From positions 1 through 60,865 of the forward strand of contig CAZKHG010000018.1 in assembly GCA_964552655.1 (NCBI GenBank): DNA of 60,865 nucleotides. The letters are read 5' to 3'. Below, in pieces: positions 25,265 through 34,015 of the stretch; within the stretch, counting starts at the first letter, position 1; each line of letters opens with the position of its first letter. The position numbers and the translations under genes are program-made. Under the pieces are notes generated by a model that saw nothing but the letters and a program-made list of their open reading frames with translations, did not search any database and was not told the origin of the DNA. Source of the stretch: CAZKHG01 sp964552655 (GTDB lineage: Bacteria > Bacteroidota > Bacteroidia > Bacteroidales > Tenuifilaceae).

Positions 25265-26800
25265 ATGAAAGTTAAGTTTACCGTAGCTAATAAGCTATCA
25301 CTCGGTTTTGGTTTAATCATCCTATTCATTTTGATTACCGGAATTCTAACCTTAACTAATTTAAACAGCTACAGAAAAGCCGTAAGCGATATATCCGATA
25401 TCTACTCCCCTTCGGTAGAAAACCTTAATCGCTTGGATGCATTAGTTTCAGAATCGAAGATGTTGATCAGGAATTGGGTGTTCATTGAGAAAAAGGATAA
25501 TACACCCGACAAAATCCGGTTAAAGGATTTACATGCCAAAGACTACCCATCCCTTAAATCTCAAATTTTAAAGATTGCTCCATTATGGAAGGATCAGAAC
25601 CAGCTTAAAAAGGTAAATTCAATTTTAAAATCCATTGACGATTCTCTTTTTGTTTCGCATAAAGAGATTATGTCTATGCTAAATTCCTTTGAAAGCTACA
25701 ACGATATTTCCGTTGTTTTCGAGGTTCAGCCCATGGTAGATCAGGAGGGAACAGTATCGTTACTCACGGATAAGTTGCAGAATAATATAAAATCTCTGGT
25801 GCAGGAAATTTCCACCGAAACCACAAATCTGCAGGAAAAGATGAAGTCTTCCTTTCAGCGTTTTCAGTGGTTCGTTATACTAAGCATCACGTTCACCCTT
25901 GTATTTTCCGGTTTCATTACATTTTACCTGATAACAAATATTCGTTCGTCAATCAATAAGGCTCAACTTGTAATTGAAGAGCTTTCGGAAGGAAAATTAA
26001 AGAGCACTGTTGCCATTAATGGCAATGATGAGTTTGCCTATTTACTTTTCAAGATGCAGGAGATGAAAAACAAGCTGCTCGAAATTGTTGAATCCGTGGT
26101 AGATTCCTCACAGAAAATAGAGGAAACAGGCGCCGAAATAACCACAGATTCCAAAGAGCTTGCAGATGCTTCCTCTTCACAGGCATCATCAGCAGAAGAA
26201 GTATCCTCATCAATGGAGGAAATGCTTTCGAATATACAGGCTAACTCGAGCAATGCAGCTGAAGCAGAACGAATTTCGAAAAAAATATCAACCTACGCCG
26301 AAAAAGTTAGCTCTGCATCAGATGAATCGTTAACGGCAATAAATAAGATTGCAGAAAGAATCAAAATTATCAATGAAATTGCATTTCAAACTAACCTGTT
26401 AGCCTTAAATGCTGCAGTTGAAGCCGCAAGAGCCGGTGAGTACGGCCGGGGATTTGCTGTTGTAGCTGCTGAGGTCCGAAAACTGGCGGAAAGAAGCAGG
26501 AATGCTGCTGACGAGATCAATAACCTTTCCAACTCCAGCGTTGAAACAACACAGAATGTGGTAAAATTAATGAACGAACTGCTGCCTGATATTCAGAAAT
26601 CAACCAAGATTGTTCAGGAAATTGCGGCAGCAAGTGATGAGCAACGAATTGGTTCCGAACAGATTAATAACGCTGTATTGCAATTTGATACTTCAACACA
26701 GGTGAATGCTCAGGCTGCAGACAAGCTGTTACAAACTGCTATAATGCTTAACAAAGAGTCTGAAAACCTGAAAAAAAGTATAGAATTCTTCGATATCTAA
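25265..26800 (+). CDS. Methyl-accepting chemotaxis protein
   Basis: The product is 511 aa. TM1 (about 12-32) and TM2 (about 198-222) flank a helical periplasmic domain of about 165 residues, probably of the four-helix-bundle type. A HAMP domain follows (about 222-275), then the cytoplasmic coiled-coil signalling domain with the conserved hairpin tip FQTNLLALNAAVEAARAGE (from about residue 374) and an AEVRKLAERSR segment. No CheA, CheW or flagellar gene is in the window. It is cotranscribed with the YfiR-family gene and may take its input from it, either for chemotaxis or gliding control or for another output. A strong terminator ends the operon. Confidence 0.93.
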   Translation: MKVKFTVANKLSLGFGLIILFILITGILTLTNLNSYRKAVSDISDIYSPSVENLNRLDALVSESKMLIRNWVFIEKKDNTPDKIRLKDLHAKDYPSLKSQILKIAPLWKDQNQLKKVNSILKSIDDSLFVSHKEIMSMLNSFESYNDISVVFEVQPMVDQEGTVSLLTDKLQNNIKSLVQEISTETTNLQEKMKSSFQRFQWFVILSITFTLVFSGFITFYLITNIRSSINKAQLVIEELSEGKLKSTVAINGNDEFAYLLFKMQEMKNKLLEIVESVVDSSQKIEETGAEITTDSKELADASSSQASSAEEVSSSMEEMLSNIQANSSNAAEAERISKKISTYAEKVSSASDESLTAINKIAERIKIINEIAFQTNLLALNAAVEAARAGEYGRGFAVVAAEVRKLAERSRNAADEINNLSNSSVETTQNVVKLMNELLPDIQKSTKIVQEIAAASDEQRIGSEQINNAVLQFDTSTQVNAQAADKLLQTAIMLNKESENLKKSIEFFDI

Positions 26801-26815
26801 AACAATTTTAATAGT

Positions 26816-26847
26816 AAAAAAACCGCTTTTATAAGGCGGTTTTTTTA
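26816..26847 (+). terminator. Terminator after the chemotaxis-receptor gene
   Basis: AAAAACCGC / GCGGTTTTT inverted repeat (26818-26826 and 26836-26844) followed by a T-run. Confidence 0.88.
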
Positions 26848-26943
26848 TTTGTGTTTGTAGGTAATGCCATTAGAATCTTATCCTAAAAAAAAGAGGCAAT
26901 ATCGGGTTGATATAACCTCTTTATAAAATACCTTATTTGCAGT

Positions 26944-28329
26944 CTAGATTTTCTTCAGGTTCTCATCAATTAAAGGTTTAATCTCCTTGCTTGATGGTCT
27001 TGGTGCGTTTGGCATCAGGATATTGCCATTAGCATCAATCAAATAAAAAGTTGGAATGCCTTTGATTTGATAGCCCACCGCTGCATCGGAAGCCCAGGCG
27101 CCATCTGCATGGAGCTGGACACCCTTCATTTTTTCCCCTTTCACTTTATTTTCCCATGCTGCCATATCATCATCAAGGGACATGCTGATGAAAACTATCT
27201 TTTTACCCTTGTATGCTTCCTGAAGTTTTTCTAAGTAGGGTAATTCGTACTTGCAAGGACCACACCAGGTTGCCCAGAAATCAATGTAAACCAGCTTGCC
27301 CTTGAAATCCGCTAACGAAACTAGCTTACCGTTAATATCCTTGTACTGGAAAGCCGGTGCAGGTTTACCCGGAGCAAGTTTCATTTTATTGTTATAAATA
27401 ACGCTGATTTTATGCTTATACCCATCGGTTTTACAACCAGCCAGAAATGAATCTACAATGCTGGACAACTCATAAAATTTACCAAACTGCAACTCATCAA
27501 TCAGCTCGTTGTGCTTAAGATAATCGCGAATCTCCGGATTTGATATTGTGGAATCGATAACAGAAAACATCTGGCTAAAACGTTCACCTGCTGGTTGTTC
27601 CTGCAACTCGTCCAAATTAACCACTTTTGATACCTTATTCATCACATACTTGTTAACCAGGTTTGTATAGTCATCAAACATCATGTGGTAGCTGTTATTA
27701 GGGTCAAATCCTTCAAAGAATGAGTAATCAGCGCTATCGGCCTTAAAAGGTACGCCATTTACCTCTGCATTATACTCAGGATAATTTGATTTGATGCCAA
27801 GAATAAAGTAATCAATTTTTGCCTTTTCCAGGTTGATAATAGCCTTGCTGGCTGTTTTAATGGAGTCGAGCATTCCAAGTAAATTCATTTTAATGGTGTC
27901 GAGTTTAAGGCCAAACTCTTCTTTGTCCTTTCCGTAAAGATCCTCCCAGTTCCCTAATAATCCCCTGACCGCTTTATTTCTTCCAAACAGAAACTGGTTA
28001 ACGGTTACATTTGCACCGGTATATTTTGGCCCATCCTGAATATTGGCAAAATCAATCGAAACGAACATGCTGTCGCCAGGATTAAGGTAAACCTGGGCTT
28101 GGGTACGGTAAGCCCGCAAAGTGTATAGTGCAGGTTTGTCTAGCAATACTTTATATGTAAAGGTTTTATCCTCTTTGAGTTTTATAGTATCGGATAAACC
28201 TTTTGAATTAAGCAGAATGTATGATTCTGTGAAATTTGGCAGACTACCTGCTATTATTGCTTCTTTGGGCCCTTTTGAGGTACAGGCAGCAAAGAGTGGC
28301 AATAAAAAAACAACTAAGTATTTTCTCAT
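26944..28329 (-). CDS. TlpA-like thiol-disulfide oxidoreductase lipoprotein (DUF4369 type)
   Basis: The product is 461 aa with a lipoprotein signal (PLFAAC, Cys16). Residues about 25-120 resemble the DUF4369 domain common in Bacteroidota thioredoxin-like proteins. A helical middle region follows. The C-terminal 140 residues form a thioredoxin/TlpA domain with the redox motif FWATWCGPCKYELP and the cis-Pro region KGIPTFYLID. It should act in the periplasm or at the membrane as a disulfide reductase or in protein-thiol maintenance. It is a single gene on the minus strand. The exact partner cannot be told from the sequence. Confidence 0.92.
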   Translation of the reverse strand: MRKYLVVFLLPLFAACTSKGPKEAIIAGSLPNFTESYILLNSKGLSDTIKLKEDKTFTYKVLLDKPALYTLRAYRTQAQVYLNPGDSMFVSIDFANIQDGPKYTGANVTVNQFLFGRNKAVRGLLGNWEDLYGKDKEEFGLKLDTIKMNLLGMLDSIKTASKAIINLEKAKIDYFILGIKSNYPEYNAEVNGVPFKADSADYSFFEGFDPNNSYHMMFDDYTNLVNKYVMNKVSKVVNLDELQEQPAGERFSQMFSVIDSTISNPEIRDYLKHNELIDELQFGKFYELSSIVDSFLAGCKTDGYKHKISVIYNNKMKLAPGKPAPAFQYKDINGKLVSLADFKGKLVYIDFWATWCGPCKYELPYLEKLQEAYKGKKIVFISMSLDDDMAAWENKVKGEKMKGVQLHADGAWASDAAVGYQIKGIPTFYLIDANGNILMPNAPRPSSKEIKPLIDENLKKI

Positions 28330-28891
28330 TTTTATCGATTATTGGTTAATTATTTATGTGGTGCAAGGTAAAAAAAAAAGAGGAAATTAATCGGTGAAAA
28401 AAGTTTGCATTAATGAATTAATTAAAATTCATTACCTCATTATTTAAAATCTATAAATCGCATTGATTGTTTGCCAAGTTAATTGTTGATTTCGTTCATA
28501 TTGAACCAAGTTTAAAATGACGAATTATTCAATTATTTTTCATTACTAATCGACTAATATTTAATTATTCCAAAACCTTCAGCTCGCCAATCCCCTACGG
28601 GGAAATCGACACAGGATGGGCTGCTTAATTTACAATACTTTATCGCTTACAGCGAAATACAGCGGAGCTGTTATAGTGTTGTAATAAAGTAGAATGTATT
28701 ATGAATGAAATTCCCTGCAGAGCCTGCCTAACAGCTGCAGGGATTAAGGCTTTTTGTTGGACAGCTATGATTATTTTTATAACTATTCTTACAATATCAA
28801 ATTCTAATTATAATCGAACAGCCTAAAAAAGTGTAATTATCATTGTCGCTCAGCGATATTTACAATTTGTTTAATTAAGCTGGAGAAACTA
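28330..28891. other. Long gene-free region with small palindromes
   Basis: These 562 bp have no supported gene. They carry several short palindromic elements: CCCTGCAG/CTGCAGGG (28713-28720 and 28735-28742, 14-nt loop), ACAGC-GGA-GCTGT (near 28665), two related TCGCT..AGCGA motifs (near 28640 and 28845), and an imperfect long inverted repeat around 28625-28702. This could be a decayed mobile element or an intergenic structured RNA; I cannot decide which. Confidence 0.4.
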
Positions 28892-29584
28892 CTATTCATT
28901 TAGTGCAAAATCAACCGCCGCTTTTGCATGAATCTCAAGCGTGTTAAAAAGCTTTATACCAGTATCGGCTTGATTGATCAGCAATGGAATTTCAGTGCAT
29001 CCAAGGATAATGCCCTGTGCTCCTTGATTAACCAAACCATCTATGATTTGCAGGAATCGCTCCTTTGATTCATTCCCAAAAATGCTTTTAATCAATTCGT
29101 TTTCAATGGTATATTGAATAAACTCCCGATCATTATCAGATGGAACAACTACTTCAATCCCATTGGCATTAAGCTTTTTTTTATAAAAGTCCATTTCCAT
29201 TGTTTGCTTTGTTCCAAGAAGTCCAACCTTATTCAATCCGTGTTTTTTTATCTCAAATGATGTTGCATCGGCTATATGAATGATTGGAATGGGAATCTCC
29301 TTCTCAAGGGCATCGACAAACTGATGAAAAGTATTGGCACATAGCACCAGGCAATCAACACCCAACAGGACTAACTTATTGGAAGCGTCCGATACTAATC
29401 TCAAAATCCCGGTTTTATCATTTAACCTATTGAATTTATTGATATCTCCATAGTTCAGGGAGTACAATATGCATCGGGCAAACTGCAACCCTCCCAGCCT
29501 TCTATTAACCTCTTCATTTATAATCTTATAATACTCAACGGTTGAAACCCAACCCGTCCCACCAACTAAACCAATTGTTTTCAT
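28892..29584 (-). CDS. Aspartate/glutamate racemase family protein
   Basis: The product is 230 aa. It has the Asp/Glu racemase signatures: GLVGGTGW at the N-terminus, the first catalytic Cys in CLVLCANTFH (Cys82) and the second in GIILGCTEIPLL (Cys196). These two cysteines act as the acid/base pair in cofactor-independent racemases. The length fits the RacX/YgeA group (about 230 aa). It probably makes D-amino acids in the cytoplasm; broad-specificity members feed D-amino acids to the cell wall or to signalling. The motif has an extra Ala (CANT instead of CNT). It stands alone beside an IS fragment. Confidence 0.88.
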   Translation of the reverse strand: MKTIGLVGGTGWVSTVEYYKIINEEVNRRLGGLQFARCILYSLNYGDINKFNRLNDKTGILRLVSDASNKLVLLGVDCLVLCANTFHQFVDALEKEIPIPIIHIADATSFEIKKHGLNKVGLLGTKQTMEMDFYKKKLNANGIEVVVPSDNDREFIQYTIENELIKSIFGNESKERFLQIIDGLVNQGAQGIILGCTEIPLLINQADTGIKLFNTLEIHAKAAVDFALNE

Positions 29585-29635
29585 GATTTAACAAAAAGAT
29601 AGTAATTCTTTATACACAATAATTCAGAATTAGTT

Positions 29636-30130
29636 TTAGAAACCAATTCTGCCAAAGACTCTTCTAATAATACTTGTAGGAATAACCTTTTTATACCTTT
29701 CTCTACGAAATCGGAAGGCTTTTTCACCTTCTTTTCCAAAAATTTCTGATGCTAATCTAACTATTTTTGCAAAGCCCTCGTCTCCAATTCTTTTACGAAA
29801 TAAGCTAAAGTCATGGTGATGGAATGGTGGGACATGCTGGAAATAAACCTCGCCACAGAAATACTGCCAGTAGGGGTTTTCAAGCCAATGCTGAATGGTT
29901 GTTTTCTCCCCGTATTTATAAACCTGTTTAAGTATTGTTAACCCGATCATGGTTCTGATGGGCACAGAAGGAGCCCCCTTGGTACTATAATATTTCCCGA
30001 ATTCCTGCTCAACGTTATCCCAGTTAACTTTGGAAGATAACTTAAAAAGCTCATGATCAGGGTTAATAAAATGGAGCAATGGAACCTTTAACAGATCCAG
30101 CTGAGGATGCTTTTCGGTTTTGCCAAGCAT
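29636..30130 (-). pseudogene. IS5-type transposase, N-terminal fragment
   Basis: About 165 aa resemble the N-terminal part (DUF772 type) of an IS5/IS1182-like transposase: MLGKTEKHPQLDLLKVPLL, SVPIRTMIGLTILKQVYKYG, NPYWQYFCGEVYFQH, then a degraded tail of basic residues (RRERYKKV, RRVFGRIGF). A full transposase of this type has over 350 residues, with a DDE catalytic core; nothing of that core remains in the adjacent sequence. I chose the ATG at 30130 because family members start there; the frame continues to 30154. I saw no terminal inverted repeats or target-site duplication, so this is a relic. Confidence 0.75.
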
Positions 30131-30243
30131 GGTTAAAAAAGAGATTTTAACCAAATTTACACCGATATTTTCAAAGTAAAATACTTGTTCCCATTTTATT
30201 ATGCTGATTTATCAACAGCTAACAAATAGAATACATATTCAAT

Positions 30244-31299
30244 CTACTTTTTTCTTCTATTCAGGTATTGATCAAGGGGTATTGGGTTGTGGGTTTTTGC
30301 CCACCGGGAGGTAATTTCATATTGTTGCTTCATGTTATTAAAATCCAGCATCAGAAAATCTTCTTTGAACTCTGGTACATAAACAAAGGTTCTTTCAGCA
30401 AGGTATGGTGATTCTTTTTTCAGCTCATTCAACCTTTTCATAAAACCTTTGTTGGAAATGGCTTCAGCTGAAACACCCAGCTTATCAAAAAACTTGAACT
30501 TATCAATGCCGAATTGCTGAAGTTCTTCGTTCAGGTTGGGAATAGAATCCCGTTTTCGGCTGATCACGATCATTCTTTCAACATCAAATCCACAATAATT
30601 CTCAAACTGAATTAGTGCCTGATAGGGCACATGATCGTCAGCGATGCCACCATCAAAGTATGGTTGGTTGGGTAAAGTGGTCAAGTTGCTGATAGGTGTT
30701 GGGGGAAAAGCAATCGGTATTGAGGTTGAAGCCATTAAAACATCGACAATGCTCAGGGAAGAATCGCTTTCGGGGTTGATCTTTCTGTTGCATAAACGGA
30801 AAGTTCTTTCTTTCATTGGCAGAGCCTTCAGGTTCACAATGGAGAATGCAGTAGGGTAAGGCAAATCTGCGAGCGTTTTATATCCTAGCCTATCAACAAT
30901 TACAGTATTAATTAAATTCCGAAGTGGTTTTGTATCAACGGGTAGTTTGGTGCCATGTTTAATAAAAATATCATCGTTTTTTTGTTTGGTCAGAACTTCC
31001 CTGTACTCCTTCCAGGTATATTTACCATCAAGAATTGCGTTTAAAACGGCAGCATTTAGTGCGCCTGAACTGGCTCCTGAAATGAAAACGACATTTTTCA
31101 GCAAACCCCTGTTATACAATTCCTCGAGAAGAGCTGCTTCCTGGGCGATTCTGGCAGCTGCACCGGTAATAACTATTGCAGTCCCGTACTTCTTTTTCTG
31201 AACCAGTTCATGATCGCGTTTGTCCCTGCTTCCCAGTGATACCCATACAATAAGTATCAATACAAAAATTATGATGGATACCCGTTTTCTGCCTTTCAT
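30244..31299 (-). CDS. Patatin-like phospholipase, membrane-anchored
   Basis: The product is 351 aa. An uncleaved-looking N-terminal hydrophobic helix (residues 6-23) suggests membrane anchoring. The patatin Ser-Asp dyad is visible: GASSG (Ser77) and the DGG motif in PYFDGGIADDHVP. Patatins normally have a Gly-rich oxyanion motif GGGxRG; here the matching segment is TGAAARIAQE, so activity is less certain. It would act as a lipid acyl hydrolase at the inner membrane. It is the last gene of an operon with two glycosyltransferases of the lipid-linked sugar type, 12 nt after the GT2 gene. Confidence 0.85.
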   Translation of the reverse strand: MKGRKRVSIIIFVLILIVWVSLGSRDKRDHELVQKKKYGTAIVITGAAARIAQEAALLEELYNRGLLKNVVFISGASSGALNAAVLNAILDGKYTWKEYREVLTKQKNDDIFIKHGTKLPVDTKPLRNLINTVIVDRLGYKTLADLPYPTAFSIVNLKALPMKERTFRLCNRKINPESDSSLSIVDVLMASTSIPIAFPPTPISNLTTLPNQPYFDGGIADDHVPYQALIQFENYCGFDVERMIVISRKRDSIPNLNEELQQFGIDKFKFFDKLGVSAEAISNKGFMKRLNELKKESPYLAERTFVYVPEFKEDFLMLDFNNMKQQYEITSRWAKTHNPIPLDQYLNRRKK

Positions 31300-31311
31300 T
31301 TAATTTTTCTT

Positions 31312-32256
31312 TTAAGATGTTTTGTCTTCTAACTCAAGATTAGTTTTATCAATAATATAGAGAGGCCTGTTTCTAACATTGGTATTAATTCTGCTGATAT
31401 ACTCCCCAATAATCCCTACAGAAAGCAGCTGAACTCCACCAATAAACATCGAGCTGATTATGAGTGATGTCCAGCCTGTAATAGTTTGATGCAGGATAAA
31501 ATGCGAGTACAAGGCGTATAAAATAACAACAAATGCTACCAGGGAAAAAAGGATTCCCAGGTTAGTTACCAGCCGTAGTGGGGAGTTCGAAAAAGCGGTA
31601 ATTCCATCAAATGCAAACCTGATCATCTTACCAAATGAATAACCTGATCTACCTGACTTCCGGCTATCGCGCTCAAACTCAACAAATGTTTGCCGGAAAC
31701 CCAACCAGGCAATCTGACCCCGAAGAAACTTGTTTTGTTCTGGCATTTGTTTCAGGTACTCTACGATTTTATGATCAATTAACCGGTAATCGCCCACATC
31801 AACCGGAATATCAAAGGAGGTGATACGTTTCATCAACCTATAAAATAGCCTGGCAGTAATCTTCTTAAAAAGGCTTTCGCCTTTCCTCCTTTTCCGTTTG
31901 GCATAAACTACTTCAAATCCATCCTTGTACTTTTCATAGAGCTTGGGGATCAGTTCAGGGGGATCCTGCAAATCGCCATCAATAATAACAACAGCTTTGC
32001 CCTTGGAATGTTCAAGCCCAGCGGTTACCGCAATCTGATGGCCAAAATTCCGGCTTAGGCTAATATATTTTACCCTGGAATCAGTCCTGGTGATCTCTAT
32101 CAGGTTTGCCAAAGTAAGATCGATGCTTCCATCATTAATGAATATCAACTCGTAATCTGTGGTAACCTGACTCACCGAGAGAGATAGACGTTGGTACAAT
32201 TCAGGAATAATATCCTGTTCATTATAAAGAGGAATTACAACCGATAATTCATTCAT
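31312..32256 (-). CDS. Family 2 glycosyltransferase (GtrB/ArnC-like, polyprenyl-phosphate)
   Basis: The product is 314 aa. It has a GT-A fold domain with SVVIPLYNEQD, the metal-binding DxD motif in IIDGDLQDPPEL, and a QxxLW-like region (KFLRGQIAWLGF). Two C-terminal membrane helices (about 232-253 and 263-290) follow. This architecture is that of enzymes that load a sugar on a polyprenyl phosphate on the cytoplasmic face. Its start overlaps the 3' end of the GT39 gene by 8 nt. The GT39 protein would then use the lipid-linked sugar on the outer face, a classic ArnC/ArnT or GtrB/Gtr type pair. Confidence 0.92.
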   Translation of the reverse strand: MNELSVVIPLYNEQDIIPELYQRLSLSVSQVTTDYELIFINDGSIDLTLANLIEITRTDSRVKYISLSRNFGHQIAVTAGLEHSKGKAVVIIDGDLQDPPELIPKLYEKYKDGFEVVYAKRKRRKGESLFKKITARLFYRLMKRITSFDIPVDVGDYRLIDHKIVEYLKQMPEQNKFLRGQIAWLGFRQTFVEFERDSRKSGRSGYSFGKMIRFAFDGITAFSNSPLRLVTNLGILFSLVAFVVILYALYSHFILHQTITGWTSLIISSMFIGGVQLLSVGIIGEYISRINTNVRNRPLYIIDKTNLELEDKTS

Positions 32257-33727
32257 GGCTTAACCCGTTTTTTATTTGGTAGTAAAATACATTGTAATAG
32301 CTTTGAATTACCTCAAAAGTATAATTCTTTTCAATATACTCTCTAACATTATTCTGATAGGCAATCACCCTGTCCTCAGGGTTCAGGTTTGTCCAATCAT
32401 ATTTCATATCAATATCCACTCCTTTATCCTGAAGTAATCTGATATAAAAGAAATTATGAGCAGCATAGCCATCGTTTAGCAGAGTGTAACCATCGAGGTT
32501 ATATTTGCCCTTTACCGCATCTTTTAAAATGTAGCTAACCCTGTAGTAATCAACATCCCAGGGATATACTTTTGGAGAAAATGATTTTGACATAGTTTCA
32601 GATACCGGTTTTACTATCACCAGAAATAAAAAAATAAATGGCAACACATTTTGAACCAATAACCCGGAGAACTGTTTAAAATCCTTTAATGTATTGAATA
32701 TGTGATGGATAAATCCTGCAACAATTATAGCAAGATAAGGGTACAACGGAACATTATACCACTCCAGCTTGGTTTTGCAGGTTGAAATAACCAAAAAATA
32801 AAAGATTACCAAAGATGTAGCAAAGAGGATTATACGTTTAATTCGATCATTCCTTGTGAAATACCCAATTGCAACACCACAGGGTACCAGTAGGCTCCAA
32901 TATGTAAAATGATGATCAACCAGCATCCGGTAATAAAACCAAAAACTGTGGTCGTGCCCTTCAATGGCATTCATATATCTGCCCCCGACTTCATTATCCC
33001 AAACAGTATGCAAATACCCTGGATTTATCATTTCCCTAAAACCATAATACCCGCCAATTATCAGAATAAATATTGCAGTGCCAATGTAAAAATGCTTGTT
33101 CTTTAGAAGATTAAATAGTTGTTTCTTATATAATAAGTAAACTGGCAAAACCGGAAGAAAAATGAGGCCAGCAATCCCCTTGGTTAATACTGCAAATATT
33201 ACTGATAGAAAAGAAAAATAGAGGTACTTATTCCTGCCTGTTTCAGTAAATAAAAGAAAAAACAAAGGGTACATTGTAGTGAAAAGAGTCAATAAGGCAT
33301 CGTAATCGCCGGTTCTTACTGCATGATACTGAATATACCCAACCGAAGATACCAGAACCATAATGGCAGTAAAGCCAAACCAAAAATCTTTTATGAGTTT
33401 TATTGATATATACAAAATGAAAAAACAGGTCAGTAAGGCTGCTAAAGCCGATGGAAGGCGAATGGCCAACTCTCCTGACCCAAAGATTTTAATTCCCAGC
33501 ACCTGAAACCATATCATTAACGGAGGCTTTGTGTTCCACATATCGGGTTTCCACTCAAAAGTAGGTACAAACCAATTACCCGATTTACTCATTTCCAGGG
33601 CATTGTTAGCCAAACGGGCCTCGTCAAAAACCCTGATTGGGACAGATTCCAGGTGGCTAAATATGATAAAGTATAATATTAGGATTAAAATAAAGTATCT
33701 GATCGGCTTATTAACTGTAGAAATCAT
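32249..33727 (-). CDS. ArnT/GT39-family glycosyltransferase, multi-spanning membrane protein
   Basis: The product is 492 aa with about 11 membrane segments. The first periplasmic loop carries the acidic signature RVFDEARLANNALEM and NTKPPLMIW, as in ArnT-type PMT/GT39 enzymes that transfer a sugar from undecaprenyl phosphate to lipid A, glycans or proteins. A soluble C-terminal part (about 380-492) faces the periplasm. It is the first gene of the GT39-GT2-patatin operon. A -7 box (TATTTTTG, 33765-33772, minus strand) lies 37 nt upstream of the ATG. The acceptor cannot be inferred from the sequence; envelope lipid or glycoprotein modification is likely. Confidence 0.9.
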   Translation of the reverse strand: MISTVNKPIRYFILILILYFIIFSHLESVPIRVFDEARLANNALEMSKSGNWFVPTFEWKPDMWNTKPPLMIWFQVLGIKIFGSGELAIRLPSALAALLTCFFILYISIKLIKDFWFGFTAIMVLVSSVGYIQYHAVRTGDYDALLTLFTTMYPLFFLLFTETGRNKYLYFSFLSVIFAVLTKGIAGLIFLPVLPVYLLYKKQLFNLLKNKHFYIGTAIFILIIGGYYGFREMINPGYLHTVWDNEVGGRYMNAIEGHDHSFWFYYRMLVDHHFTYWSLLVPCGVAIGYFTRNDRIKRIILFATSLVIFYFLVISTCKTKLEWYNVPLYPYLAIIVAGFIHHIFNTLKDFKQFSGLLVQNVLPFIFLFLVIVKPVSETMSKSFSPKVYPWDVDYYRVSYILKDAVKGKYNLDGYTLLNDGYAAHNFFYIRLLQDKGVDIDMKYDWTNLNPEDRVIAYQNNVREYIEKNYTFEVIQSYYNVFYYQIKNGLSHE

Positions 33728-33764
33728 TTTAATATTGAATTAGGAGATAGATTTTACATTAACC

Positions 33765-33772
33765 CAAAAATA
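33765..33772 (-). promoter_or_regulatory. -7 box for the GT39 operon
   Basis: TATTTTTG on the minus strand, an exact TAnnTTTG match, lies inside the T-run of the preceding terminator and 37 nt before the GT39 start codon. Confidence 0.4.
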
Positions 33773-33774
33773 AA

Positions 33775-33812
33775 AAAAATAAAGAAGGAGGCAATCAGCC
33801 TCCTTCTTTTCC
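33775..33812 (-). terminator. Terminator downstream of trkA
   Basis: Perfect 12-bp inverted repeat AAAGAAGGAGGC / GCCTCCTTCTTT (33781-33792 and 33798-33809) with a 5-nt loop. On the minus strand it is followed by a long T-run. It separates the trkHA operon from the GT39 operon. Confidence 0.88.
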
Positions 33813-33843
33813 CAAACACACAAAAAAAACTTTTTAAAAAACC

Positions 33844-33896
33844 TTTTGAGCCATAAAAACTCCTACTAACAAAAACCTGCAACATCTGGCTCAAAA
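33844..33896 (-). other. Inverted repeat with 33-nt loop in the trkA 3' region
   Basis: TTTTGAGCCA (33844-33853) and TGGCTCAAAA (33887-33896) pair perfectly. On the minus strand a T-rich tract follows, so it may be a first, weaker terminator or a structured 3' element. Confidence 0.45.
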
Positions 33897-34015
33897 ATAC
33901 AGGGTTCAAACTTGGAGTAAAATTAAACTATTTTTTATTGAATTGGTATAGATAAAGTGTTAAATGTTATCGGAAAATAAAATATATTTTACCAAACGAC
34001 TATTTGAAGAGATAA

